Assembly (NCBI GenBank): GCA_050049775.1
Contig: JASFVP010000041.1
Span: 1 to 34,741 of the forward strand
From: JABDQZ01 sp050049775
GTDB lineage: Bacteria; Pseudomonadota; Gammaproteobacteria; Chromatiales; Chromatiaceae
Reading direction: 5' to 3'
DNA: 34,741 nucleotides
Part shown: positions 24,372 to 34,741 of the stretch, piece by piece
Layout of the letters: every line of letters begins with the position of its first letter
How positions within the stretch are numbered: the stretch's first letter is position 1
Made by a program: the position numbers and the translations under genes
The notes under the pieces: model-generated
Told to the model about the DNA's origin: nothing
What the model saw: only the letters and a program-made list of their open reading frames with translations
The model's database searches: none

Positions 24372-24992
24372 CTACAGTTTAAAGTTCCCGGCTACCAGAT
24401 ACATTTCACGGCTTTTCGGCCGCGATGCCTTGGGTTTACGCATAACCACTTTACTAAAGTGGTTTCGCACCTCGGCAAGAAACGGCTCAAAGCCTTCACC
24501 CTGGAAGACTTTAGCGACCAGAAAGCCACCGGGCTTGAGGTGTTCGATGGCGAACTGCAACGCCAGCTCACACAGATACATAGCCCGCGGCTGGTCGACC
24601 GCCGACATACCGGTGATATTGGGGGCCATATCGGATAAAACAACATCCACCTGCCGACCGGCCAGCACATCGGTCAATTGCTGCAAGGCTGCATCTTCGC
24701 GAAAGTCACCCTGAATCAGTTCCACCCCGGGCAAGGCGTCAATTTCAAGCAAATCAAGGCCAATCACCACACCCTTGTCACCGACGCGCTGACTGGCGAC
24801 CTGCAGCCAGCCTCCCGGTGCCGCACCCAGATCGACCACCACCTGGCCGGGTTTGAAAAAATGTGACTTGTCGTCGAGCTCCAGCAGTTTGTACACCGCT
24901 CTTGAGCGATAACCTTCCTTGACCGAACGTTTGACGTATTCGTCATTGACGTGACGATCCAGCCATTTTCGACTGGTTTTTGATCTAGCCAT
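24372..24992 (-). CDS. rlmE: 23S rRNA 2'-O-ribose U2552 methyltransferase RlmE
   Basis: RlmE (FtsJ/RrmJ) methylates the 2'-OH of U2552 in the A loop of 23S rRNA. From ATG 24992 it is 206 aa and opens MARSKTSRKWLDRHVNDEYVKR. The SAM site is VVDLGAAPGGWLQVAS (about 52-67), the catalytic region LSDMAPNITG, and GGFLVAKVFQGEG (about 152-164) provides the catalytic Lys. A frame extends upstream to 25025 but the family start is here. It is divergent from yhbY and upstream of ftsH, as in E. coli. Confidence 0.97.
   Translation of the reverse strand: MARSKTSRKWLDRHVNDEYVKRSVKEGYRSRAVYKLLELDDKSHFFKPGQVVVDLGAAPGGWLQVASQRVGDKGVVIGLDLLEIDALPGVELIQGDFREDAALQQLTDVLAGRQVDVVLSDMAPNITGMSAVDQPRAMYLCELALQFAIEHLKPGGFLVAKVFQGEGFEPFLAEVRNHFSKVVMRKPKASRPKSREMYLVAGNFKL
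24444..24464. repeat. 21-base palindrome inside rlmE
   Basis: AACCACTTTA at 24444-24453 and TAAAGTGGTT at 24455-24464 form a perfect inverted repeat around a single C. It lies within the rlmE codons for HFSKVVM. A 10+1+10 dyad is unusual inside a coding region of this GC content. It shares a TTTASTAAA-type core with the shorter palindrome at 24356-24370. Confidence 0.4.
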
Positions 24993-25071
24993 GCCCGCAT
25001 CCAGCATCATCTGTCGTTTTGACATCAGGCGGAGTAGAATGCCTGTCCGTTTTCATTTGCCGCATCATCTT

Positions 25072-25371
25072 ATGTCACTGTCATCTTCACAAATTCGCCA
25101 GCTGCGCAGTCAGGCGCACCATCTCAAACCGGTTGTCATGATCGGCCAGCATGGCCTCAAGGACAGCATTCTCGAGGAAATCGAGATCGCACTGGATGCT
25201 CATGAACTGATCAAGGTCAAGATCGCCGCGGACAAGGCCGAACGCCTCGCCATTGCTGACAGTCTCATCAAAAACAGCGGCGCCGAACTGGTACAGCACA
25301 TCGGCCAGATGGCCGTGTTGTTCAGAAGAAACCCGCAAAAGCCGCGTATTTTATTGGCAAGCAACAAATAG
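25072..25371 (+). CDS. yhbY: Ribosome assembly RNA-binding protein YhbY
   Basis: YhbY is a CRM-domain protein that binds pre-50S particles. The 99-aa protein shows the domain in full: QIRQLRSQAHHLKPVVMIGQHGLKDSILEEIEIALDAHELIKVKI, containing the GxxG-type loop IGQHGL (residues about 24-29). The ATG at 25072 gives MSLSSSQIRQL; an earlier in-frame ATG at 24991 overlaps the rlmE start and adds unmatched residues. A TTGACA at 25019-25024 and a TAGAAT at 25035-25040 lie upstream but are only 10 bases apart, so they do not form one promoter. It converges on greA with an 8-base gap. Confidence 0.93.
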   Translation: MSLSSSQIRQLRSQAHHLKPVVMIGQHGLKDSILEEIEIALDAHELIKVKIAADKAERLAIADSLIKNSGAELVQHIGQMAVLFRRNPQKPRILLASNK

Positions 25372-25379
25372 CCGGATTT

Positions 25380-25856
25380 TTATTCGTAACGCACTTCCAG
25401 CACTTCGAGTTCGCGCTGGCCACCGGGCGCATCAATCACCGCAATATCGCCTTCTTCCTTGCCGATCAGCGCACGCGCGATTGGCGATGTCACTGAAATC
25501 AGGCCGTGTTTGATGTCGGCCTCGTCCTCGCCAACGATGCGATAGGTGATTTCTTCCTCGCGGTCGATGTCCTCGACATCCACGGTAGCGCCGAACACCA
25601 CCTTGCCATTGGCATTAAGGGTCTTGACGTCAATGATCTGCGCATTCGACAGCTTGGCCTCGATGTCCTTGATGCGTCCCTCGATGAAACTCTGCTGTTC
25701 ACGCGCGGCATGATACTCGGCGTTTTCCTTGAGATCGCCGTGTTCGCGCGCCTCGGCAATCGCCGTAATCACGCGCGGACGCGCAATGGTTTTCAATTCG
25801 TTGAGTTCCTCGCGCAGTTTCTCCGCACCGCGCACGGTAAGGGGTACCTTACTCAT
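25380..25856 (-). CDS. greA: Transcription elongation factor GreA
   Basis: GreA enters the RNA polymerase secondary channel and triggers cleavage of backtracked transcripts. The 158-aa protein has the N-terminal coiled-coil hairpin (to about residue 75, with EHGDLKENAEYHAAREQQ near the tip, carrying the acidic Asp and Glu) and the C-terminal FKBP-like domain with ITSPIARALIGKEEGD-type motif (here SVTSPIARALIGKEEGD). AGAGG lies about 11 bases before the ATG. It is the last gene of carA-carB-greA, the same order as in Pseudomonas. Confidence 0.97.
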   Translation of the reverse strand: MSKVPLTVRGAEKLREELNELKTIARPRVITAIAEAREHGDLKENAEYHAAREQQSFIEGRIKDIEAKLSNAQIIDVKTLNANGKVVFGATVDVEDIDREEEITYRIVGEDEADIKHGLISVTSPIARALIGKEEGDIAVIDAPGGQRELEVLEVRYE

Positions 25857-25882
25857 TATCCAGTTTGCCTCTCTCGTGTGGC

Positions 25883-29098
<3,216 letters not shown>

Positions 29099-29125
29099 TT
29101 ATTTAAACTTCTTCCTTACCAAACA

Positions 29126-30259
29126 TCATGCGCCGCTATGGGCTTCCATGAGCTCAATGAAATGGTCAAAAACGGGAGAAACATCGTGCGGGCCTGGGCT
29201 GGCTTCGGGATGACCCTGGAAACCGAAAGCCGGCTGGTCGGTGCGATGGATGCCCTGCAGCGTGCCATCAAACAGCGACTTGTGGGTGATTTGCAATGAC
29301 CCCGGCAGGTTACTCGCATCCACTGCAAAACCGTGGTTCTGGCTGCTGATCATGACGTTGCCGCGCTCGATATCCTGTACCGGATGGTTGGCACCATGAT
29401 GACCGAATTTCATTTTCACGGTTTTCGCGCCGCTGGCCAGGCCGAGCAACTGGTGGCCAAGGCAGATGCCGAACACCGGCAGGCCGGTGTCGACAATTTC
29501 ACGAATCGCTTCGATGGCGTAATCGCAAGGCTCCGGATCGCCAGGGCCGTTGGACAGGAACACGCCGTCGGGATTCATGGCGAGCACTTCACTGGCGGGC
29601 GTCTGTGCCGGCACCACACTGACGCGGCAACCACGATCGACCAGCATGCGCAGAATATTGCGCTTGACGCCATAGTCGTACGCCACCACATGACGTGGCA
29701 GATCGCTGCTGGCTGCAGGATTTCCCTGTTCCAGCGACCAGGTACCCTGGACCCACTCATAGGCTTCAGCCGTACTGACTTCTTTCGCCAGATCCATGCC
29801 CTTGAGGCCGGCAAATTCCTGCGCCGCCTGCAAGGCCCTGGCCTCGTCAATCTCACCGGCCATGAGGCAGCCGTTTTGTGCGCCCTTCTCGCGCAGGATG
29901 CGCGTCAGCTTGCGCGTATCGATATTGGCGATGCCCTGCACATTATTGTCTGCCAGGTAATCGGACAGACTGCGCTGGTTGCGCCAGTTGCTCGCCAGCA
30001 TAGGCAGGTCACGAATGATCAGGCCGGCCGCGTGTATCGCCGTGGACTCTTCATCCTCGTCGTTGGTGCCGGTGTTGCCGATGTGCGGATAGGTCAGGGT
30101 GACAATCTGTTTGCGGTAGGAAGGGTCGGTCAGGATTTCCTGGTAACCGGTCATGGCGGTGTTGAAAACCACTTCGCCAACCGACATACCCTCAGCGCCG
30201 ATGGATTCGCCTTTAAACACAGTGCCGTCTTGCAGCACTAAAATTGCAGGTTTGCTCAC
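29126..30259 (-). CDS. carA: Carbamoyl-phosphate synthase small subunit
   Basis: CarA is the glutaminase subunit of carbamoyl-phosphate synthase. The GTG at 30259 (377 aa) is preferred because GGGAG at 30265-30269 (reverse strand) is 5 bases upstream and the family begins SKPAILVLQDGTVFKGESIG. The N-terminal domain has FNTAMTGYQEILTDPSY; the class I amidotransferase domain has LSNGPGDPEPCDYAI, the nucleophile in FGICLGHQLLGLA (about residues 260-272), and the His/Glu pair in FGFQGHPEASPGPHD. It is the first gene of carA-carB-greA. A promoter, an ArgR-like site and a palindromic leader lie upstream. dapB, often upstream in Pseudomonas, is absent. Confidence 0.97.
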   Translation of the reverse strand: MSKPAILVLQDGTVFKGESIGAEGMSVGEVVFNTAMTGYQEILTDPSYRKQIVTLTYPHIGNTGTNDEDEESTAIHAAGLIIRDLPMLASNWRNQRSLSDYLADNNVQGIANIDTRKLTRILREKGAQNGCLMAGEIDEARALQAAQEFAGLKGMDLAKEVSTAEAYEWVQGTWSLEQGNPAASSDLPRHVVAYDYGVKRNILRMLVDRGCRVSVVPAQTPASEVLAMNPDGVFLSNGPGDPEPCDYAIEAIREIVDTGLPVFGICLGHQLLGLASGAKTVKMKFGHHGANHPVQDIERGNVMISSQNHGFAVDASNLPGSLQITHKSLFDGTLQGIHRTDQPAFGFQGHPEASPGPHDVSPVFDHFIELMEAHSGA

Positions 30260-30283
30260 AACTACTCCCAAAAAGGCGTGCAA

Positions 30284-30318
30284 AATTTTTTCTGACAGCA
30301 AATTTGTCAGAAAAAATT
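30284..30318 (-). promoter_or_regulatory. Perfect 14-bp inverted repeat in the carA leader
   Basis: AATTTTTTCTGACA at 30284-30297 is exactly complementary to TGTCAGAAAAAATT at 30305-30318, with a 7-base loop. Its place, about 25 bases before the carA start, makes it a 5' UTR structure. The T-run lies on the wrong side of the stem for an intrinsic terminator on either strand. A GTG-led open frame of 11 codons (30342-30307) ends in its first arm on the minus strand, which resembles a leader peptide but is not proven. Confidence 0.55.
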
Positions 30319-30351
30319 GACGTAAGTTCGATGATTAAGCACTCGCTTTCT

Positions 30352-30365
30352 GGAATCGAAATTCT
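30352..30365 (-). promoter_or_regulatory. ArgR-like box overlapping the carA -10 element
   Basis: GGAATCGAAATTCT differs from the TGAAT-N4-ATTCA core by one base in each half-site. It overlaps the predicted carA -10. Only one such site is clear, whereas ArgR operators usually come as a pair of boxes 3 bases apart. It is a candidate only. Confidence 0.3.
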
Positions 30366-30390
30366 ACGTGATTCCGACAGCCGCTGTCTA
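30361..30390 (-). promoter_or_regulatory. Candidate sigma-70 promoter of carA-carB
   Basis: On the minus strand TAGACA (30390-30385, five of six) and TAGAAT (30366-30361, five of six) are separated by 18 bases. The predicted start near 30354 gives a leader of about 95 bases that contains the 14-bp palindrome. Confidence 0.45.
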
Positions 30391-30433
30391 TGCGAAATAA
30401 AAACTAAAGCCGCCAGACTGAAGCACAACGGTA

Positions 30434-30454
30434 ACAGGCTTGCAGTGAGCCTGT
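30434..30454 (-). other. Hairpin downstream of trxC
   Basis: ACAGGCT (30434-30440) and AGCCTGT (30448-30454) form a 7-bp stem with a 7-base loop, 13 bases after the trxC stop. No T-run follows on the minus strand, so it is at most a weak 3' end structure between trxC and carA. Confidence 0.3.
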
Positions 30455-30467
30455 CGCAGAATTGCAA

Positions 30468-30902
30468 TCAGAAGCGTTGCCGAACCCAAGATACAATGCT
30501 GCCTGCGTCCATCGCACCGGCGACGCGGTCCACCTCCCGACCACGCTGGAACAACACCAGGCTGGGGATGCTGCGAATACCGTATTGCATGGATAAACTC
30601 TGTGCCTGTTCGGTATTGACCTTGGCCAGCACCACGTTGGGCGCCAGTTGTGCGGCGGCCTGCTGGAAAGCCGGCGCCATCATCTTGCAGGGTCCACACC
30701 ATTCGGCCCAGAAATCCACCAGCACCGGCAGATCGGATTTTTCGACATAGCGGGCAAAGTTACTTTCGGTCAAGGTCACAGGGGCACCGGCAATCAAAGT
30801 CTGTTTGCATTTGCCGCAATGGCCGCCATCACCGAGTCGCGCGCGCGGCACACGATTGATCGCCTGACAAGCCGGACAAACCACCTGAACAGAATCGGAC
30901 AT
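30468..30902 (-). CDS. trxC: Thioredoxin TrxC (thioredoxin 2)
   Basis: TrxC is a cytoplasmic thiol-disulfide reductase, often oxidative-stress induced. The 144-aa protein has the extra N-terminal zinc domain that defines thioredoxin 2: VCPACQAINRVPRARL and CGKC (two CxxC pairs, residues about 8-35), followed by the thioredoxin fold with DFWAEWCGPCKMMAP (CxxC at about 63-66) and SIPSLVLFQRG. GAGG six bases before the ATG at 30902 decides the start. It is divergent from the CnoX-like gene. It reads toward carA on the same strand, 208 bases apart. Confidence 0.96.
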   Translation of the reverse strand: MSDSVQVVCPACQAINRVPRARLGDGGHCGKCKQTLIAGAPVTLTESNFARYVEKSDLPVLVDFWAEWCGPCKMMAPAFQQAAAQLAPNVVLAKVNTEQAQSLSMQYGIRSIPSLVLFQRGREVDRVAGAMDAGSIVSWVRQRF

Positions 30903-30962
30903 GCTGAACCTCGTGATTGCAAATTCGTTAACTGCCAGCATATATGGTCACAGTGGCAAGGC

Positions 30963-30992
30963 TTTTCAAGTCTGCGCCGCTTCCATTAGAAT
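30963..30992 (+). promoter_or_regulatory. Candidate promoter of the cnoX-like gene
   Basis: TTTTCA (30963-30968, four of six) and TAGAAT (30987-30992, five of six) lie 18 bases apart, giving a start near 31000 and a leader of about 35 bases. TAGAAT recurs ahead of the M48 protease and yhbY genes. The spacing and match are moderate. Confidence 0.35.
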
Positions 30993-31034
30993 CGCGCCTG
31001 CACTGCGCCCAGCTTTCATTATCAGGAATCCGAC

Positions 31035-31892
31035 ATGACATCCGCCTACGCTTTTGACGTTACCGAAGCCAACTTCATGCAACAGGTCATCGATGCCTCG
31101 ATGCAACAGCCGGTGCTGGTGGATTTCTGGGCCGAATGGTGCCAGCCGTGCCAGATCCTCAAGCCGCTGCTGGAACAACTGGCCGATGCCTATCAGGGCA
31201 AGTTCCTGCTGGCCAAGCTCGATACCGAGCAAAACCAGAACCTGGCCATGCAGTTTGGTATCCGCAGCATCCCGGCGGTCAAGCTGTTCAAAAACGGCGA
31301 GGTGGTTGATGAATTCATGGGCGCCCTGCCCGAAGCGCAGATTCGTGAATTTCTCGACAAACACATCACCAGCGAATCCGATGTACTGCTGGACCAGGCC
31401 GATGCCATGCTGGTGCAGGGCCAGACCGATGCGGCGCTGGAACTGGTCAAACAGGCCAACCAGATGGACAGCAACAACAGCCGCGCGCTGATCACTTACG
31501 CACGCATCAGCGCAGAACTTGGCAATTTTGATGAAGCCAAAACCGTGCTTGATGCCCTGCCTGCCGACGCACAGGACAGGCCGGAAGTGTCCGCCCTGCG
31601 CGCGCAGCTTGAATTCAGTTCGATTGCCGGAGAAGGCGGCGACATCGAGCAGCTGCAACAGCAGCTCGAAGCCGATTCGGACAACAGTGAAGTGCGTTAC
31701 CAGCTTGCCGCCCAGCTGATGAATCAGGGCCAAACCGAAGAGGCGTTACAGCAGTTGCTCACCCTGATGCAGAAAGACCGCGCCTACAACGACGATGCGG
31801 CACGCAAACTCATGTTCCGGATTTTCGACATGCTCGGTGACCACCCGCTGGTCGGGGCGTACCGGCGCAAAATCATGAGCCTGATTTACTAG
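31035..31892 (+). CDS. cnoX: Thioredoxin-TPR chaperedoxin CnoX (YbbN-like)
   Basis: CnoX is a cytosolic holdase that protects substrates under bleach or heat stress and hands them to GroEL or DnaK. The 285-aa protein has an N-terminal thioredoxin domain (about 1-110, with DFWAEWCQPCQIL, Cys36 and Cys39) and a C-terminal TPR-like region (about 118-285, with DQADAMLVQGQTDAALELVK-type helices). The intact CxxC contrasts with E. coli YbbN, where the first Cys is replaced. So this copy may also be redox-active. Its start fits the ATG at 31035, with a usable AGGA at 31024-31027. It is divergent from trxC and convergent with the antiporter gene, 12 bases apart. Confidence 0.92.
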   Translation: MTSAYAFDVTEANFMQQVIDASMQQPVLVDFWAEWCQPCQILKPLLEQLADAYQGKFLLAKLDTEQNQNLAMQFGIRSIPAVKLFKNGEVVDEFMGALPEAQIREFLDKHITSESDVLLDQADAMLVQGQTDAALELVKQANQMDSNNSRALITYARISAELGNFDEAKTVLDALPADAQDRPEVSALRAQLEFSSIAGEGGDIEQLQQQLEADSDNSEVRYQLAAQLMNQGQTEEALQQLLTLMQKDRAYNDDAARKLMFRIFDMLGDHPLVGAYRRKIMSLIY

Positions 31893-31904
31893 GTCAATAC
31901 GCCA

Positions 31905-33872
31905 CTAGCCGAGCAGCAAACGTTTCTGCGCCAGCTCGATGTGTTCGGCCAGGCCACGCAACACCAGCGCATCACCACTTTGTAATTGCATGCTCGCCAA
32001 CGGCATCTCGCCACGCACGCCGTGACGGTTGACCGCCTCGACCACCACATCGAATTTGTCCAGCGCCAGTTCCTGCATATTCGAACCAACGGCAAAGTCG
32101 CTGTCGCCCAGCACCACGGTGTGCAAGCGCTCTTCGACATATTCATCGAGATCCTGCAGATCCTGACCGTGGAACACGCCCCTCAGTCGTCGGTAATGGC
32201 TGGTGCGTGACTTCTCGATCAGGCGCTGGATTTCCTCATGATCCACCTTGAGCTGCTCCAGCGTACGCGTGGCAACATTGAGGCTCGACTCCAGCGACTC
32301 GGGCACCACCGTGGTGGCGCCGGCCGCTTCGAGTTCGTCCATGTAATGATCGTCGAGAATACGCACCACGATCGGGATGTCGGCATGCAAACGGCGCGCC
32401 TCACGCGTGATGCGCCGCGCCAGCGCCACGTCGTGGAAGGTAATGACCAGCGCCGAAGCGTGCTGCAGACCGGCCAGCTCCAGAATTTCCGGATGCGAGG
32501 AATCGCCGTACCAGACCGGCTCGCCGGCCTCGAAGGCTTCGCTGATGAGGCTGACGTCGATGTCGAGCGCCAGATAATCAAATCCCTCTTCACGCAGGAA
32601 ACCGGCGAGGTTCTGGCCGACGCGACCAAAGCCGGCAATGATGACGTGGTTGCGATGATGACCAGCCTCCTCGCCCAGCGCCATTTCCTGGGCGCTGCGC
32701 TGCTCGACATAGGAGCGACAAAAGCGTTTGCCGAGCAAACCGTTGTAACGCACCAGCAGTGGCGCAATCGCCATGCTCAGGACAATCGCCGCCAGAATCG
32801 GCTGCACCTGATCGGGACTGACCAGTCCGCGCGCCACCGCCAGGGTCAGGATCGCAAAACCGAACTCACCGCCCTGGCCGAGCACGGCGCCGGTGCGCAC
32901 CGCCACGCCGATGTCCTGGCCCGACAACCGCACCAGTACCGCGATCAGTCCTCCCTTGCCGACAACAACGCCAATGGTCAGCAACACTGCCCAGAACCAT
33001 TGATCGAGAAACGCCGCTGGATTGAGCTGGGTGCCAACCGCCACAAAAAACAGTCCGAGCAGCACATCGCGAAACGGCCGTACCTCGGTTTCCACCTGAT
33101 GACGAAATTCGGTTTCGGCCAGCATGACACCTGCCAGAAACGCGCCCAACGCCAGCGACAGGCCCATCGCCTGGGTAATCCAGGCCGCGGTCAGCGACAC
33201 CAGCAGAATGGTCAGCGTGAACAGCTCCACCGAATAGGCCGCCGCCACCGATCGCAGCAACGGCCGCAACAACCAGTGCCCGGCGGCGAACATGATGGCG
33301 AATGCCAGCACCGCCTTGAGAAACGCCAACGAAAATGCCGTGCCGATGGCTTCACCACCACCGGCCAGGATCGGAATCGCCACCAGAAACGGCACCACGG
33401 CGAGATCCTGGAATAACAGAATGCCGAGCGCATTGCGGCCATGGCGTGACTGCATTTCCAGTTGTTCCTGCAACTGCTTGATGACGATCGCCGTTGACGA
33501 CAACGACAAAGCACCACCCACCGCCACCGAAGCCGCCCAGCTGAGGCCGAACCAGCGCGCAATGAAAATTGTGAACAGGGTGGACAGCACCACCTGCAAA
33601 CCGCCGAGGCCGAGCAAGACACGGCGCATCGACAACAGATGCGGAATCGATACTTCCAGGCCGATCATGAACAGCAGGAACACCACGCCGAGCTCGCCGA
33701 GAAAATCCACGGTATGACCGCTCGGGATCCAGCCGAGGCTATGTTCGCCGGCCAGCACGCCGACCAGCAGGTAACCGAGAATCGGCGGCAGATTGATACG
33801 CCGCATCACCGCCAGCGCAGCAACCGACAGCAACAGCAGGATCAGTATCCCGTTGAGCGCCTCATGTTCCAT
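31905..33872 (-). CDS. CPA2-family monovalent cation:proton antiporter with RCK domain (KefB/KefC-like)
   Basis: This is a membrane antiporter of the CPA2 family, of the kind that effluxes K+ in exchange for protons. The 655-aa protein has about 12-13 membrane helices (residues 1-385, with LLVGVLAGEHSLG, FLLFMIGLEVSIPHLL and GQGGEFGFAIL), then an RCK/TrkA-N nucleotide-binding domain starting IIAGFGRVGQNLAGFL (GxGxxG, about 410) and a TrkA-C domain at about 565-655. The layout fits KefB, KefC or YbaL-type proteins; no KefF or KefG-like partner is adjacent, so glutathione gating is not assumed. No symbol is given because the exact ortholog is uncertain. It is divergent from cysZ. Confidence 0.9.
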   Translation of the reverse strand: MEHEALNGILILLLLSVAALAVMRRINLPPILGYLLVGVLAGEHSLGWIPSGHTVDFLGELGVVFLLFMIGLEVSIPHLLSMRRVLLGLGGLQVVLSTLFTIFIARWFGLSWAASVAVGGALSLSSTAIVIKQLQEQLEMQSRHGRNALGILLFQDLAVVPFLVAIPILAGGGEAIGTAFSLAFLKAVLAFAIMFAAGHWLLRPLLRSVAAAYSVELFTLTILLVSLTAAWITQAMGLSLALGAFLAGVMLAETEFRHQVETEVRPFRDVLLGLFFVAVGTQLNPAAFLDQWFWAVLLTIGVVVGKGGLIAVLVRLSGQDIGVAVRTGAVLGQGGEFGFAILTLAVARGLVSPDQVQPILAAIVLSMAIAPLLVRYNGLLGKRFCRSYVEQRSAQEMALGEEAGHHRNHVIIAGFGRVGQNLAGFLREEGFDYLALDIDVSLISEAFEAGEPVWYGDSSHPEILELAGLQHASALVITFHDVALARRITREARRLHADIPIVVRILDDHYMDELEAAGATTVVPESLESSLNVATRTLEQLKVDHEEIQRLIEKSRTSHYRRLRGVFHGQDLQDLDEYVEERLHTVVLGDSDFAVGSNMQELALDKFDVVVEAVNRHGVRGEMPLASMQLQSGDALVLRGLAEHIELAQKRLLLG

Positions 33873-33969
33873 AAGTCTTGAAGGTCCTGTCAGGATACCG
33901 GACTGTCATAGCCGCTGGCCGTTTGGCTTGTTACACTTGCGGCCATTCTCAACCGTGCAGTCCTGTTCC

Positions 33970-34683
33970 ATGTTTGATTTTAAATACGTGCTCCGGGGGC
34001 TCGGCATGATTTTCCAGCCGGGCCTGAAACGTTATGTGATTTTGCCGTTACTCATTTCGGTATTGATCTTATCAGCTTTTGGCTGGCTCGCTATCGAGCA
34101 GTTTGACGCCACGATCAACTGGCTGATCCCGCAGGACAGCTGGCTGCAATGGCTCAACTGGCTTTTGTGGCCGCTGTTTGTACTGACATACCTGGTGCTG
34201 GTGTTTTACGGCTTCACCTTTGTCGCCAACCTGGTGGGCGCGCCGTTCAACAGCAAACTCGCCGAAGCCGTGGTCGCCCGCCTCGATGACAGTATCGAAT
34301 TGCCGCCGTCCGAACCCTTCTTTGCCGACGTTAGCAAAAGCATCGGTTCGGAAATCCGCAAAATGCTGTATTACCTGGTGCGTGCGATTCCGTTGCTGAT
34401 CCTGATCCTGGTGCCCGGCATTGGGCCGTTTGCTTCATTGCTGTGGTTGTTGTTCAGCATCTGGTTCATGGCGCTGGAATACGTCGCCTATCCGCTGGAA
34501 AACCAGAAGCTGCTGTTCAAGGAACAAAAAAGCCTGCTGCGCAAAAAACCGATTTCAGCGTTATCGTTTGGCGGCGGCGCCACATTGTTGCTGTTGATCC
34601 CGATCGTCAACCTAGCCGCCATGCCGGCCGCCGTCGCTGGCGCCAGCATCTACTGGTACGAAAAGCTGCGCCAGACGGGGTGA
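33970..34683 (+). CDS. cysZ: Sulfate transporter CysZ (EI24 domain)
   Basis: CysZ is a hydrophobic inner-membrane protein that takes up sulfate for cysteine synthesis. The 237-aa protein has four or more hydrophobic stretches (about 22-45, 60-85, 135-175, 198-228). Conserved features are the start MFDFKYVLRGLGMIFQPGLKRYVILPLL and the segment FTFVANLVGAPFNSKLAEAVV. E. coli CysZ is 253 aa, so the length fits. ATG 33970 gives the family start; an in-frame upstream extension is in the antiporter gene and is rejected. It is divergent from the antiporter across 97 bases. No sulfate or cysteine genes are visible nearby. Confidence 0.9.
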   Translation: MFDFKYVLRGLGMIFQPGLKRYVILPLLISVLILSAFGWLAIEQFDATINWLIPQDSWLQWLNWLLWPLFVLTYLVLVFYGFTFVANLVGAPFNSKLAEAVVARLDDSIELPPSEPFFADVSKSIGSEIRKMLYYLVRAIPLLILILVPGIGPFASLLWLLFSIWFMALEYVAYPLENQKLLFKEQKSLLRKKPISALSFGGGATLLLLIPIVNLAAMPAAVAGASIYWYEKLRQTG

Positions 34684-34687
34684 AGCC

Positions 34688-34716
34688 CTTTCTTCAGCTG
34701 CGTTGCTGTAAGAAAG
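34688..34716. other. Hairpin after cysZ
   Basis: CTTTCTTCAGC and GCTG-T-AAGAAAG can form an 11-bp stem with one bulged base and a 6-base loop just after the cysZ stop. No T-run follows before the window ends, so it is only a possible 3' end structure. The remaining bases to 34741 hold nothing recognisable. Confidence 0.3.
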
Positions 34717-34741
34717 CAGATATGCGTTGCACACCCTGCTC

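Noticed and set aside
25019..25040. TTGACA and TAGAAT as a yhbY promoter
   Set aside because: The two hexamers are only 10 bases apart; sigma-70 promoters need about 17.
30284..30318. Intrinsic terminator before carA
   Set aside because: The hairpin is long and perfect, but on both strands the T-run precedes the stem and an A-run follows it, the reverse of a terminator.
32238..33416. A 392-codon plus-strand open frame inside the antiporter gene
   Set aside because: Antisense of membrane-protein codons; the product is His/Gln/Arg-rich and shows no domain. The opposite strand encodes a coherent CPA2 protein.

Overview
The window is ordinary chromosomal DNA from a gammaproteobacterium of moderately high GC, densely packed with housekeeping genes. 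The evidence is gene order: oligoribonuclease, RsgA, QueG, Nnr, TsaE, AmiB, MutL, MiaA, Hfq, HflX, HflK, HflC, a YjeT-like protein and PurA lie in the arrangement known from Escherichia and Pseudomonas. HisZ between the YjeT-like gene and purA, and a MutL with the endonuclease motif, fit a lineage nearer to Pseudomonas or the Chromatiales-type groups than to enterics. I cannot name the genus.

Layout. 1-2640 (+): the 3' part of a two-PDZ DegP/DegQ protease, an NnrS-family membrane protein preceded by an FNR/Dnr-type box, and a small NTF2-like protein. 2741-15706 (-): a long superoperon read nnr, tsaE, amiB, mutL, miaA, hfq, hflX, hflK, hflC, yjeT-like, hisZ, purA. Several genes overlap by 1 to 8 bases, and internal terminators and promoters appear around hfq, hflK and the yjeT-like gene. 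15793-20055: queG (+), orn (-), then M48 protease, small cytochrome c and rsgA (+), with rsgA apparently starting at CTG. 20074-24272 (-): ftsH, folP, glmM. 24372-30259: rlmE (-) divergent from yhbY (+), then carA, carB, greA (-). 30468-34683: trxC (-) divergent from a CnoX/YbbN-type thioredoxin-TPR protein (+), a CPA2 antiporter (-), and cysZ (+).

How they work together: the superoperon joins tRNA modification (TsaE, MiaA, with QueG divergent), RNA chaperoning (Hfq), membrane proteolysis control (HflK/HflC, whose partner FtsH is also in the window), wall hydrolysis, metabolite repair, mismatch repair and purine/histidine synthesis. CarA and CarB supply carbamoyl phosphate. TrxC and the CnoX-like protein serve thiol and protein quality control.

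No tRNA, rRNA, CRISPR array, insertion sequence, prophage or integrase was seen. No gene-free stretch reaches 300 bases; the longest, about 210 bases, is the carA leader and promoter. I found no undescribed multi-gene system. The points most worth a look are regulatory or mechanistic: the FNR-type box before nnrS, the CTG start of rsgA, the carA leader, the repeat-rich hfq upstream region, the stacked hairpins between hflC and the yjeT-like gene, and a small orphan cytochrome between a CAAX-type protease and rsgA.
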